From positions 1,007,604-1,071,603 of the forward strand of contig NZ_MSCQ01000001.1 of NCBI RefSeq assembly GCF_002954725.1: a stretch of 64,000 nt of DNA, written 5' to 3'. Origin of the DNA: Photobacterium phosphoreum (lineage in GTDB: Bacteria > Pseudomonadota > Gammaproteobacteria > Enterobacterales > Vibrionaceae). The position numbers and the translations under genes are program-made. Each line of letters opens with the position of its first letter. Positions within the stretch are counted from its first letter, which is position 1. The notes under the pieces are model-generated. The model saw only the letters and a list, made by a program, of their open reading frames with translations. It ran no database searches and was not told the DNA's origin. Shown piece after piece: positions 16,977 to 27,016 of this stretch.

Positions 16977-18188
16977 CTACATTAAATTCGTTGGTGTTGC
17001 TGGTTTCATTCTAATGATTAATGCTATTAAAGGACTAACGATAGCCAGCACTAAAACACCATTCCATCCTACATGTTGATAAAGATAACCACCTGCTGCC
17101 GAGCCTATTGCCATACCAATAAATACAAATGTAAATAAAATCGAATTAAGGCGTCCTCTGGCTTCTGGTTTGAGGCTATACACAATTGTTTGATGTGAGA
17201 CTAATGATGAGTTAATACCAAAGTCAAAACAGATAACACACAGCACTAGAAACGCAATTTGAAAATGTATTGCGAGTAGTGGAATAAATAGCATGGCAAT
17301 AAACGATAAAATAACAACGCTAATACTGACCAATAGTATTTTATTAGCACCAATGCGATCTGATAATCCGCCCGCTAATGGGGCCGAGATAGCACCTGCC
17401 GCGCCTGCTAATCCAAACGCGCCAGCTGTTGCACTGCCTAACCCATAATTATGAGCTAAAAAGACGGCAAGGGTGGTCCAAAATGCGCTAAATGCAATTG
17501 ACAGTAATCCTTGGGCGATCACTGATTGTCTTAACTGAGGATATTGCTGCCATAGCGGTTTTAGCGAACCCATTATTTGTTTATAGGTCAGTGTATTTTG
17601 GGATGGCATTGATGGTAATGAAAACCAAAAATATATAATTAAGAGCAGAATAGAAGCAGCGGCGAGTTGAAAGATCATTTCCCAGCCTCCAAACTGACCA
17701 ATAATACCGCTAAAAACACGGGATAAGAGTATTCCGGAGAATAAGCCTGTCATTACGATCCCGACTGATTTTCCTCTTTGATTCGATGGTGCGATTGCAG
17801 CGCTGGCAAGAACGATGTCTTGTGCTGCTGTGGCTAAAATCCCGATGAGTAGACTTATAATTAATAAGTAGGGAAAGGTAGAGGCAAAGCTGCATAACCA
17901 TAGTGCGCTACAAAGAAGGGTTAATTTAGTTATAATCAGCTTTTTGCGATTGATCATATCCCCTAATGGTACGAGAAATAAAATCCCTAGTGCATAACCG
18001 ATTTGAGTGAGCATTGGAACAAGTCCGACTTCACTGACTTTTAGATGAAAGGCATGTGATAATAAACCGATAATAGGTTGATTATAGTAGATTGAAGCGA
18101 CACTAAATCCTGCGCCTGCGGATAAACCAAATAATTGTTTAAGTGGTAATGTTTCATTGTGTGTCAACGTATGAGCCTTGAGTGTCAT
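16977..18188 (-). CDS. MFS transporter
   Basis: A 403-residue, 12-segment major facilitator protein with motif A between helices 2 and 3 (GDMINRKK) and its echo in the second half (GGLSDRIGANK). The overall look is that of the YnfM/arabinose-efflux-like exporters. It is divergent from the LysR-type gene at 18287, whose product is the likely regulator. Export of a small aromatic or drug-like compound is possible but not shown. Confidence 0.87.
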   Translation of the reverse strand: MTLKAHTLTHNETLPLKQLFGLSAGAGFSVASIYYNQPIIGLLSHAFHLKVSEVGLVPMLTQIGYALGILFLVPLGDMINRKKLIITKLTLLCSALWLCSFASTFPYLLIISLLIGILATAAQDIVLASAAIAPSNQRGKSVGIVMTGLFSGILLSRVFSGIIGQFGGWEMIFQLAAASILLLIIYFWFSLPSMPSQNTLTYKQIMGSLKPLWQQYPQLRQSVIAQGLLSIAFSAFWTTLAVFLAHNYGLGSATAGAFGLAGAAGAISAPLAGGLSDRIGANKILLVSISVVILSFIAMLFIPLLAIHFQIAFLVLCVICFDFGINSSLVSHQTIVYSLKPEARGRLNSILFTFVFIGMAIGSAAGGYLYQHVGWNGVLVLAIVSPLIALIIRMKPATPTNLM

Positions 18189-18286
18189 CTTTGTGTCCGT
18201 GAACTAAAAATCTTTGATAGGAATATGCCTGAGCGGGATGTGATTTTGTAGAGGGTATTATCGCAATATTGTTATACACTCAGCGT

Positions 18287-19237
18287 ATGAATACAAATAA
18301 TCCTAAAAATCTAGACCGAATTTTGTTACTAACAACGTGGGTGAGGATTGTTGAAGCTGGAAGTTTAAGTGCTGCGGCTAAACAGTTAAATACCACCCAG
18401 CCTACGGTGAGTCGGCGTTTGCAGTCGTTAGAACAGATATTTAAGTGCAAGTTAATGCTACGTACTACGCACCAATTAAAATTAACCGATGAAGGGGACA
18501 CCTGCTATCAATATGCCAAGCAGTTATTAGAACAGTGGTCGATATTAGAAGATACGGTAGGGAATGAGACATCGATAATTAAAGGTCGATTGAGAGTAAG
18601 AGCACCACATGCTTTTGGACAACAACAATTAATCAAGCCGTTAATGAAATATTTAACGATGTATCCTGAAATGCGTATTGATTGGTTGTTAAATGACACT
18701 TCTCCTGACTTTCTTGCTGATAATATAGATTGCGCAATTCATGTGGGTGTTATTACCAACCCTAATGTTGTCGCTAAATTGATTGGCTATGTGCCTCGTA
18801 TTATTGTCGCTGCTCCTGAAGTGATAAATAAACACGGTGATATTAATCATATTACTGAACTACAACAATGGCCTTGGATTGCCGTGAGCACATTTTATAA
18901 TCATGAGTTAACACTAAAAAATACAGTGTTAAATACGACATGCAGCTTAGCGTTAGATCCTATTTTATCGACCGATAATCTTTATTCAGCACTCGAATGT
19001 GTTAAAGGTGGTTTAGGTATAGGGGCGATTTCTTCATGGTTGGTCAAACCATATTTACTTACGGGGCAACTTGTTCACATTGCGGAAAATTGGCAAGCAG
19101 ATCCATTGCCTGTTTATTTTGTTTACCCATATTCAAATTATTACGCTAAAAGATTGCGCTTATTTATGGAAATAATGACGATAGGGATCCAACAAATGAT
19201 AGGAATAGATCAAAATGATGATCATATAAAAATGTAG
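18287..19237 (+). CDS. LysR-type transcriptional regulator
   Basis: A 316-residue LysR regulator. The N-terminal winged helix-turn-helix is clear (VEAGSLSAAAKQLNTTQPTVSRRLQSLE), followed by a C-terminal effector domain with the usual GGLGIGAISSWLV stretch. The ATG at 18287 gives the standard N-terminus; an upstream TTG adds six residues. Divergent orientation to the MFS gene with ~100 bases between is the classic LysR arrangement, so it probably controls that transporter and itself. Confidence 0.88.
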   Translation: MNTNNPKNLDRILLLTTWVRIVEAGSLSAAAKQLNTTQPTVSRRLQSLEQIFKCKLMLRTTHQLKLTDEGDTCYQYAKQLLEQWSILEDTVGNETSIIKGRLRVRAPHAFGQQQLIKPLMKYLTMYPEMRIDWLLNDTSPDFLADNIDCAIHVGVITNPNVVAKLIGYVPRIIVAAPEVINKHGDINHITELQQWPWIAVSTFYNHELTLKNTVLNTTCSLALDPILSTDNLYSALECVKGGLGIGAISSWLVKPYLLTGQLVHIAENWQADPLPVYFVYPYSNYYAKRLRLFMEIMTIGIQQMIGIDQNDDHIKM

Positions 19238-19480
19238 ATTATTTATAAGATCCCAACGTTAATGAGCAATGATAATAAGATTTACATTGCTCATAGAATA
19301 ATCGGAGTAAAGTCAGCAAGTAATATGAAAATCTATTAAATGTAACCGACAGTAGTCCTGATGTCATAAGTGATTGATTATCTAAATATATTGCATGTTT
19401 ATGAATAGCATATTTCAATAAGAAGTATATTTAATCTGTATAATTATTTGCTCACTTTCATGTACCATGGGAATTAAACC

Positions 19481-20881
19481 ATGCTGTCAGATACACCTCG
19501 TTTACCAACTGTTATAGAGTCATTTTTTTTATTAAGCATAATTACTTTTATATTAATGGCTGGAATATTATATGCACACCTTGATGTACATATTTTATTA
19601 ATCTGTACCGTTATTCTTACTATGTTATTTAGTGCGCGTTGTGGTTATTCTTTAACTAAACAAATAGATCTTATTGGTGATAGTTTAAAAGAAGCAACGG
19701 GAGCCATGTTTGCTTTTATTCTTATTGGCATGATCATTGGTGTTTGGATTTTATCTGGAACGATCCCCGCATTAATTTATTATGGGCTTAATTTTGTTTC
19801 TGCGGCTTATTTTTTACCCGCAGGTTTTTTAGTTTGTTGTGCCATCACTTATGCGACAGGAACGAATTGGGGAGCTGCCTCTACAATTGGTGTCGCTTTA
19901 ATTGGTATGGGATTAAGTTTAGGTTTTCCTTTACCTGTGATTGCAGGCATGATTATTTCTGGTGGCGTTTTCGGGGTAAATTTATCGCCAGTTTCTGACG
20001 TTACGATACTTGCATCAGCCACGGTAGGTAGCCAAGTTCAACAACATCTTAAATCACTCTCTATTGTTGGTTTACCGACAGTGATTATCGTAACGGTTAT
20101 CTATTACTTTATGGGTAATTACTATATTGGAATGGGAACGACGAGCGTTAATCATATTGTTGAATTACAAGATACAATTAGCCATATTTTTCAGATTACC
20201 CCCATTGTTTTATTGCCCATAATTATAACGTTAGGAATGACATTATTTAAAGTACCCTCACAGATAGCCTTATTTTGTGGTATTTTTTGCGGTGCGATAA
20301 TTGCCATTATTATTCAAAGCCAACCGCTACATCAAATCTTCTTATCCTTAAATATTGGGTATCATATTCCCTCTGGTGATCCTCTCCTCGATAAATTACT
20401 TATTCGTGGTGGGATCCAAAGCATGATGTGGACTTTCTCTTTAGCGTTTATTGCGTTAGGGATGGGGGGGTTATTACAGCATGTTGGTTTTCTTCGCGTA
20501 TTATTAAAACGTATTTTACCGCATATTCGCTCTACTTTTAGTTTGGTTGCAACGACTCTTTTTACCTGTGTACTGGGTAATATGGCGACCAGTGAAGTTT
20601 ATATTTCGATGATTTTAAATGGCTCACTTTATAAAGAAGTATATGCAGAACGCGGTTTGTCACCACATATGCTAAGCCGATTATTGAATGAAGGCGCAAT
20701 GACTTCTGGAATGTTGATTCCATGGACAACTGCGGGGGCATTTATGACGGCAACATTAGGTGTGAGTCCTTTTGTATATGCGCCTTATGCGGTATATGTG
20801 TGGCTTGTTCCTTTAATTACTTTAGTGTCTGTTGCTATCGGTAAAACGGTATTAATTCCAACGTTATCAGAGAGTTTATAA
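19481..20881 (+). CDS. NhaC-type Na+/H+ antiporter family protein
   Basis: A 466-residue, ~11-segment inner-membrane protein of the NhaC family (Na+/H+ antiporters, with malate-Na+/lactate exchangers as relatives). Conserved polar stretches include GTNWGAASTIGVAL, GGVFGVNLSPVSDVTILAS and the C-terminal MTSGMLIPWTTAGAF. Its TAA overlaps the ATG of the next gene by one base, so the two are translationally coupled. A transporter fused in one operon to a molybdopterin oxidoreductase suggests it carries that enzyme's substrate or product, or balances ions; both are inference. Confidence 0.85.
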   Translation: MLSDTPRLPTVIESFFLLSIITFILMAGILYAHLDVHILLICTVILTMLFSARCGYSLTKQIDLIGDSLKEATGAMFAFILIGMIIGVWILSGTIPALIYYGLNFVSAAYFLPAGFLVCCAITYATGTNWGAASTIGVALIGMGLSLGFPLPVIAGMIISGGVFGVNLSPVSDVTILASATVGSQVQQHLKSLSIVGLPTVIIVTVIYYFMGNYYIGMGTTSVNHIVELQDTISHIFQITPIVLLPIIITLGMTLFKVPSQIALFCGIFCGAIIAIIIQSQPLHQIFLSLNIGYHIPSGDPLLDKLLIRGGIQSMMWTFSLAFIALGMGGLLQHVGFLRVLLKRILPHIRSTFSLVATTLFTCVLGNMATSEVYISMILNGSLYKEVYAERGLSPHMLSRLLNEGAMTSGMLIPWTTAGAFMTATLGVSPFVYAPYAVYVWLVPLITLVSVAIGKTVLIPTLSESL

Positions 20882-22968
20882 TGAATAATGTGATAACTAC
20901 GACATGTGGATTATGCAGTACAGGTTGCCGTCTTAGTGTGCATTGTAATGAGCATAACCAATACACAATAAAAGGGGATAAGCGTGATCCTGTTACGCAT
21001 GGCGCATTGTGTACAAAAGGGCTCCATGCGATTGATATAATGCTTCACCCTGAACGGTTAACTCAGCCATTCAAGCGCACAGGTGAGCGTGGTGAAGGTC
21101 AATGGATAACAATTAGTTGGCAGCAAGCGATTGATGAAATAGCCCTACAGTTCAATCAGACTCAAAAAACGTATGGTGATGATAGTGTATTTTTTAGTTA
21201 CGGCTATTCCAAAGATTTTATTAATACTCAGTTATTGAAACTCGCGAATGCTGCTAATAGTGTCAATATTCATGGCCCTGAAACAGTATGTTGGGCGCCA
21301 TCAAAATACGGTAAAGAATATACGCTAGGCTATAATCCTAGCGCTGATATTAATCAACAGACTGATTGTATTATATTTTGGGGTGTTAATAAGCATAATA
21401 CCCGCTTTACTGAAATGCGGGCTATTAATCATGCGATAGAGCATGGTGCTACAACGATTTGTATTGATCCTCAACAAACACATCATGCTAAAAATGCGAA
21501 TTATTGGTTACCACTAGTACCTGGTTCTGATCTTGCTTTAGCGATGGCAATGATTAAGATCATTATCGATCAGCAGTGGTATGACGCTGCATTTGTAGCT
21601 GATTATTGTTATGGCTTTTCAGCTTTGCAAAGTCATATTCAACAACTGGATTTGGCTTATTTAGCGAATGAATGTCAGCTATCTATTGATATGATCACCG
21701 ATATTACCCAGCAATATATTCACGCTAAATCTGCGGTGATAATAACAGGCAATGCGCTTGACCATAATCCTGATAGTTTTCAAGTTAATCGCGCTATTGC
21801 GATATTAATGGCGTTATCAGGTAACCTTGAAATTCAAGGCGGACAATCCAAACCGCAAGGAAAAGCATTAATTAATGGACGCTGGCCTTATGATCCACAA
21901 GATGTTGATCAATTATCACCAACGATCAGGCAACAAAGTGTCGGATCGCCTCCGATCCCTGAATATTTCAGAGCCACAAGTCAGGGGTTGATGGATGCGA
22001 TGCTAACCGGTCAGCCCTATTCGATAAAAGCAGGGTTGATTATTGGTACGAATCCAATGACTAGTTGGCCTGATAGCAATAAAGTTAAGCAAGCTTTTGA
22101 GCAACTTGATTTTTTAGTGGTATCTGAATTGTTTATGACGCCAACAGCCATGATGGCGGATATCGTATTGCCAGCTGCCAGTTTTTTTGAGTATGCAGGT
22201 GTCACTCAAGGGCAAGACGGATCGATTCATTATCAGGCGCCATTACAACAGGTAGGTGATGCAAAACCTGATCATCAAATTATTGCAGAAATTGGTCACG
22301 CAATGGGGATCATGCCTGTTTATAATGACAATGATTTTTGGCGATCTGCATTATCGCCGGTTGATATTGATTTAATACAATTAAAAGCGCAAACAAGCAT
22401 TGTTGCTGATGTTGAGAAGCAACAGACATTGTCTTATTTATCGGTAGGTTTTGATACACCTTCAGGAAAAGTTGAATTATATAGTCAAAAATTACATGCT
22501 TTAAAATTGGACCCAATACCAGTATATCGGCCTAACTTACCGCTGACTGAGTGCTATCCATTAAGAGTCACTACGGCAAAATCTCGATATTATATGTTCT
22601 CTCATGGGCGTCAAATTACAGCATTAAGAAATAAACATTCATTTCCGACTGTAAAAATGCATTCAAAACTAGGGCAGAAGCATAGTTTAAAAGAAGGGGA
22701 TATAGCGGCAATAGAAACGGCACCAGATAAGATTATTTATCAAAAGGTTAAGTTTTATGATCAATTAAGGATTGATACTATTGTTGCGGATCTGAGTTGG
22801 TGGTTTCCTGAAATGAAAAATAAGCAATTATCAGGTGTATTTAAGTCAAATTACAATGTACTAACAAGTACTGATGTCGGTGTACATTCAGATATAGGCA
22901 GTTTTTATATTAACGGCTTACCTTGTTGTATATATAAAGCCATTAATATCGAATTGTCGACTATCTAA
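20881..22968 (+). CDS. Molybdopterin-dependent oxidoreductase with N-terminal Fe-S motif
   Basis: A 695-residue single-subunit member of the DMSO reductase superfamily, binding bis-MGD molybdenum or tungsten. A [4Fe-4S] motif is made by C9, C12, C16 and C44. C137 in PETVCWAPSKYG is the likely metal ligand. Further family stretches are GANPMTS-like GTNPMTSWPDSN and FMTPTAMMADIVLPAASFFEYAG. There is no Tat signal, so it is cytoplasmic, and no Fe-S or membrane subunit lies beside it. It resembles the formate dehydrogenase/acetylene hydratase-like branch, but the substrate is unknown. moeA and moeB in this window would serve its cofactor. Confidence 0.87.
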   Translation: MNNVITTTCGLCSTGCRLSVHCNEHNQYTIKGDKRDPVTHGALCTKGLHAIDIMLHPERLTQPFKRTGERGEGQWITISWQQAIDEIALQFNQTQKTYGDDSVFFSYGYSKDFINTQLLKLANAANSVNIHGPETVCWAPSKYGKEYTLGYNPSADINQQTDCIIFWGVNKHNTRFTEMRAINHAIEHGATTICIDPQQTHHAKNANYWLPLVPGSDLALAMAMIKIIIDQQWYDAAFVADYCYGFSALQSHIQQLDLAYLANECQLSIDMITDITQQYIHAKSAVIITGNALDHNPDSFQVNRAIAILMALSGNLEIQGGQSKPQGKALINGRWPYDPQDVDQLSPTIRQQSVGSPPIPEYFRATSQGLMDAMLTGQPYSIKAGLIIGTNPMTSWPDSNKVKQAFEQLDFLVVSELFMTPTAMMADIVLPAASFFEYAGVTQGQDGSIHYQAPLQQVGDAKPDHQIIAEIGHAMGIMPVYNDNDFWRSALSPVDIDLIQLKAQTSIVADVEKQQTLSYLSVGFDTPSGKVELYSQKLHALKLDPIPVYRPNLPLTECYPLRVTTAKSRYYMFSHGRQITALRNKHSFPTVKMHSKLGQKHSLKEGDIAAIETAPDKIIYQKVKFYDQLRIDTIVADLSWWFPEMKNKQLSGVFKSNYNVLTSTDVGVHSDIGSFYINGLPCCIYKAINIELSTI

Positions 22969-22975
22969 ATAGAGC

Positions 22976-23012
22976 AAACCACATCTTATTTTTAATTGAT
23001 AAGATGTGGTTT
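22976..23012. terminator. Bidirectional intrinsic terminator
   Basis: AAACCACATCTTAT / ATAAGATGTGGTTT stem between the convergent oxidoreductase and sensor-kinase genes. The T-tract on the + side is broken. Confidence 0.7.
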
Positions 23013-23019
23013 ATCTTCT

Positions 23020-24399
23020 TTATTTTGATATAGATACAGTAACCGTAAAATTACCAGTAGTTGCTTGGGTAATGGATAATGGATATTGATTTATTTTACA
23101 AATATTGTTAACAATCGATAGTCCTAAACCATAACGGCTATCACTCGATCTTGAGCTATCATATTGATAAAGTGGTTGAATTAACTTTTCAATTTCTATT
23201 GCTGAGTAGATAACGGTTGCCATGTTTATTATTTTTATAATTGTATTTTCCTGAGAACTTAGTACATTAATTTTAATATGTTCAGTGGGTAAACTATAAA
23301 ATAAAGCATTATCAATTAGATTGGTTAGAATTGTTTTAATACTAAATTCATCCGCAATAATGGCTGACTCTAGTTGAATATTGATGGTTATTCTATTAGT
23401 AATGTCAGGGTATTTGAACATTAATGCTTGTTGAATATTATCTAATAACATAACGATATCAAGAGGTTTTTTATAAAGATCAATAGTTGATGATGTACGC
23501 TGAAGTAATAATAAATTTTCAACAATAACTCGCATTCTATTTGAAATTTGTAAAATATCGTTGGTAAATGTTTTGGCTAACCGTTCATCATCAGGAAAAC
23601 GCTGGTGGACTTCTGTGAGTGTAATCAGTTCAGCGATAGGGGTTTTTATTTCGTGAGCAATATCTGATGTGATGCGCTTTTCATTTTCAATACTATTACG
23701 ATTAATGGCTAAGAAATTATTTAATTCATTAATGATTAAATTAATTTCAGAGTAATGTTTAGCGCCATCAAAAATAAAATGCTTATTTGAATCATCATTA
23801 TTGTTATTGAAGGTTTTAATTTGTTGGTTTAATGATTCTAAAGGCTGCAATCCTTGGCTAACAATTTTTTTAGTCACAATTCGAATGATGATCATTGATA
23901 ATAAAAAGCTGCCAATCAGCAAAATATCTAATAGTCCTGTTATACGAGTAAGGCTTTTGGTTGAGGTTGCGACGGTGATATACATATAGTCGCTTGAACC
24001 ATCTTTGTTACGATGAACATATGACGATAAAAGCGCTTGCCCTGGTGCATTATTTGGCATAGTTACTTGAACCAGCTGATTTGAGTTAGTTGCAATTTTA
24101 GTGTGGCGCAGGTCTAGTTCAGGGTAGGGACGAAGATTTACTGACCGTTTAATTGTTTGATTGTTTTTCCATATTTGGTAAAAATAATGGCTATTCTTGT
24201 TATCAACAATGGGAGATGCATGATCATGGATCAAGACTTTTATCTGCTCCATTTGCTCTTTGAGTCCAGTTTTGAACTGTTGTTGAGCCCAATCATCAAT
24301 ACTGGTATCAATAAATGTATACACAATGATGATAAATAATCCAAAGATTGCGGAAATTGCATTAATTAAGTTTCTTTTTATTGAGCGTGTTTTAATCAT
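23020..24399 (-). CDS. pmrB: Sensor histidine kinase, PmrB-like
   Basis: A 459-residue inner-membrane kinase. Segments: TM1 at ~10-30, a ~120-residue periplasmic sensor, TM2 at ~155-175, a HAMP-like linker, an H-box with H249 (IAHEIKTPIAEL), N-box (IDNALFYS) and G-box (GLGLSIV). It follows the response regulator gene with 2 bases between them and belongs to the eptA operon. The pmrB label rests on operon position and the PmrA box; the periplasmic sensor is only loosely like PmrB and may read a different signal than iron, low pH or peptides. Confidence 0.82.
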   Translation of the reverse strand: MIKTRSIKRNLINAISAIFGLFIIIVYTFIDTSIDDWAQQQFKTGLKEQMEQIKVLIHDHASPIVDNKNSHYFYQIWKNNQTIKRSVNLRPYPELDLRHTKIATNSNQLVQVTMPNNAPGQALLSSYVHRNKDGSSDYMYITVATSTKSLTRITGLLDILLIGSFLLSMIIIRIVTKKIVSQGLQPLESLNQQIKTFNNNNDDSNKHFIFDGAKHYSEINLIINELNNFLAINRNSIENEKRITSDIAHEIKTPIAELITLTEVHQRFPDDERLAKTFTNDILQISNRMRVIVENLLLLQRTSSTIDLYKKPLDIVMLLDNIQQALMFKYPDITNRITINIQLESAIIADEFSIKTILTNLIDNALFYSLPTEHIKINVLSSQENTIIKIINMATVIYSAIEIEKLIQPLYQYDSSRSSDSRYGLGLSIVNNICKINQYPLSITQATTGNFTVTVSISK

Positions 24400-24401
24400 T
24401 A

Positions 24402-25079
24402 TTAATTCTCAATATAGTAGCCAAAACCACGTTTATTTTTAAGTGGAAAAGTCGCTGTAATTGGATGAGATTTAATTTTTTTTCGTATAGTGGAAATATG
24501 CGCTTCAATAGTGTTTTTAGAAATATAATCAAAATTATTGGCAATATTATCGCTGATCATTGCTGTGCTCATCACTTGATTTGGATGGTTAAAGAGGTAC
24601 TCAATAATTTTAAATTCATTAGGTGTCAGATTAATATCGATCTCTTCATAACGCAAACGCATTGTGTTTGAATCTAAAATAAAGCCATTAATCGTTATGG
24701 TGTTGGTGAAATTATTAATAATACCGCGACGAGAAATAGCAACAACTCTGGCGTGTAACTCATCAAAAGAAAAAGGTTTAGTAAGGTAATCGTCTGCACC
24801 TTGGAGCAATCCATTAATGCGATCTTGGTGTTGACTATTAGCTGAAAGGATAATAACCCGTGTTTGTATCGCTGATTGCCTTAATTGTTTGAGTATCTCC
24901 ATACCATCGATGCCCGGTAACATAAGATCTAAAATAATAATATCGTAAGGATTATTAAGCGCTAAGCTGAGTCCATCAGTACCATTACTTGCCTCATCGG
25001 TTGTGATCCCTAGGTTATTGAATCCAACAACTAAACTACGACGTAGTGGTGAGGAATCTTCAATAATCAATAGCTTCAT
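24402..25079 (-). CDS. pmrA: OmpR-type response regulator, PmrA-like
   Basis: A 225-residue regulator: receiver domain with D8 and phospho-acceptor D51 (IIILDLMLPG), YLTKPF with the conserved Lys, then an OmpR/PhoB winged helix (LTPNEFKIIEYLFNHPNQVMS). The ATG at 25079 gives the canonical start MKLLIIEDS; an in-frame ATG at 25130 would add 17 residues. It lies between eptA and the kinase gene, all on the minus strand, in the pmrCAB order. It most likely binds the PmrA box at 26821-26837 and so controls its own operon. Confidence 0.87.
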   Translation of the reverse strand: MKLLIIEDSSPLRRSLVVGFNNLGITTDEASNGTDGLSLALNNPYDIIILDLMLPGIDGMEILKQLRQSAIQTRVIILSANSQHQDRINGLLQGADDYLTKPFSFDELHARVVAISRRGIINNFTNTITINGFILDSNTMRLRYEEIDINLTPNEFKIIEYLFNHPNQVMSTAMISDNIANNFDYISKNTIEAHISTIRKKIKSHPITATFPLKNKRGFGYYIEN

Positions 25080-25155
25080 TATAAACTCAATGTAAAAATG
25101 TATACTCATACAGGATGTATAAGTATACATTAAATCATAGTGTTACTTTAGTCGT

Positions 25156-26772
25156 TTATGGGGCAACTTTACAACTTGCACTAATATCAAGTGCTGGATT
25201 GATAACTTTAGATTGCACACCATAAAGGCCTAATAAACTATGGAACAAATTATCTTGAGATAAATGACCAATATTCTCTTTCGCTTTTAAGCAACTAAGG
25301 TTAATCCCTTTTTGTTGAGCATATTGGGTTGGGATCCATAATAGCCACGGTACATGTTTTTGTTCTTTAGGTGCGATTGGGTAAGGTGCTCCGTGAAGAT
25401 AAAATCCATTTTCGCCAAGTGACTCACCGTGGTCAGACATATATAGCATTGCTACATTGTATTTGTTTTCATTTTTCTTCAAGAGCTTAATAACTTGTTC
25501 GTCAACATAGTCGGTGTAGAGAATTGTATTGTCATAAACGTTTTTAATTTCTTGGTCTGTACAGTTTTCAATATCGCTACGATTACAAGACGGTTTAAAT
25601 CGATCAAACTGTTTTGGATAACGTTGGAAGTATGTTGGACCATGGCTACCAATTAAGTGTAAAACTAAGAGCTTATTTTTATCATCTTTATTAATAAAGG
25701 CTGCTGCTTTATTTAGCATTACGCCATCGTAGCAACTTGTACCATCACAATATTGGTTATGTTTTGAGGTGTCTGTAGCCACATACGGTACTCTATCTGC
25801 AACGCCTTTTGAACCACCATCATTATCAATCCATAATACTTCGGCACCTGCACGATGAATAATATCAATGGCATTATCCTGGCTGTAAGCGCGATCTTGG
25901 TTGTAGTGAGCGCGTGTTAGATTAGAGAACATACACGGTACTGATAACGCGGTGTAAGTACCGCAAGATTGGACATTTCTAAATGAAATTATCCCTTCAT
26001 TTTTAGTATAAGGATTTGTATCTCGTTTATAGCCATTGTAAGCATAGTCATAAGTACGAGCTGTTTCACCTAACACCATGACAAATAATGTTGGCTTATG
26101 ATTTTTCGTTGGTAGTAGTTTCGCGTCTAAGCCTTGTTTTTTATAGGGTAGAGGTTTGTAAATAAACTCTTTGTATAAGTATTTTCCACCTGCGTAGACA
26201 TGGCCAGGAATAATCATTCGGTTTAAATAATGATTATTACGACCAACAGCAGCATAACTTTTATAGTTAGTTAGCGCGATAATAAGCAGTGCTGTTGTTG
26301 CGATACCAATAAGTATAATACGAGCGATTATTTCTTTTAAGAATGTTTTGCGCTTGGTGATTTTAATACAAGCAATCCAAATGCTAGGTATTAAACCAAA
26401 TACAACAATATAGGTTATAGAGTGAGCGTTAACATACGACAGTGCTTCATCAGAGCGTGTTTGGAAGATACTTTCAATAATGGCATTATCAAATAACGTA
26501 TGGAAATTAACTTCTGCAAATAATGCCATTGCTGATGTTATTGTTAAAAAAATCATGATGGCTTTAAAGATATAAGGCCAGCATAAGCAACTAAAAATGA
26601 TAATAAAAGCAGCGAGTAAAACAATAGGTGCAGTATAAGGAAAAATTGGATTCGATACTGTATGACTTAATGAAAATATTTTTGCTAATGTTGGGAAGTT
26701 AAAGCATAGAGTGAAATAAAGAGACATCCATATAATGAAACTGGTCATCTTTAAATGGAAAATTTTACGCAT
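25156..26772 (-). CDS. eptA: Lipid A phosphoethanolamine transferase
   Basis: A 538-residue member of the EptA/PmrC/MCR family, which moves phosphoethanolamine from phosphatidylethanolamine onto lipid A at the periplasmic side of the inner membrane and lowers binding of cationic peptides such as polymyxin. Five N-terminal membrane segments (to ~170) precede the sulfatase-like domain. Visible catalytic features are E236 (GETART), the nucleophile T274 in SCGTYTALSVPCMF, the C270-C280 pair equivalent to a conserved disulfide, and DHGESLGENGFYLHG. It is the first gene of the operon with the two-component pair; the kinase and regulator follow within 76 bases. Confidence 0.92.
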   Translation of the reverse strand: MRKIFHLKMTSFIIWMSLYFTLCFNFPTLAKIFSLSHTVSNPIFPYTAPIVLLAAFIIIFSCLCWPYIFKAIMIFLTITSAMALFAEVNFHTLFDNAIIESIFQTRSDEALSYVNAHSITYIVVFGLIPSIWIACIKITKRKTFLKEIIARIILIGIATTALLIIALTNYKSYAAVGRNNHYLNRMIIPGHVYAGGKYLYKEFIYKPLPYKKQGLDAKLLPTKNHKPTLFVMVLGETARTYDYAYNGYKRDTNPYTKNEGIISFRNVQSCGTYTALSVPCMFSNLTRAHYNQDRAYSQDNAIDIIHRAGAEVLWIDNDGGSKGVADRVPYVATDTSKHNQYCDGTSCYDGVMLNKAAAFINKDDKNKLLVLHLIGSHGPTYFQRYPKQFDRFKPSCNRSDIENCTDQEIKNVYDNTILYTDYVDEQVIKLLKKNENKYNVAMLYMSDHGESLGENGFYLHGAPYPIAPKEQKHVPWLLWIPTQYAQQKGINLSCLKAKENIGHLSQDNLFHSLLGLYGVQSKVINPALDISASCKVAP

Positions 26773-26820
26773 TGTTTATTCCTTATTAGTTAACGAATAA
26801 CACTATTATCTATAGTGTAA

Positions 26821-26837
26821 CTTAAGAGTGACTTAAG
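26821..26837 (-). promoter_or_regulatory. PmrA box upstream of eptA
   Basis: On the minus strand, CTTAAG-TCACT-CTTAAG matches the PmrA consensus (C/T)TTAA(G/T)-N5-(C/T)TTAA(G/T) in both halves with exact spacing. It lies 49-65 bases before the eptA start, and a GATAAT-like -10 follows it, the usual activator position. Confidence 0.8.
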
Positions 26838-27016
26838 ACATGATCAAGAATAATAAATGTTAGTATTAAGTTTTTTGTTAACAATATAGAAATATGTGAC
26901 AATACTGTTTCAAGTGAAACATTTGCTATTACTTATTTGCTCGTAATACATTTATAAAAATCTATAATCCGCACGTTTTTGATCTCGTCAGATCATATGT
27001 TCGGAGTTAGCTATAA

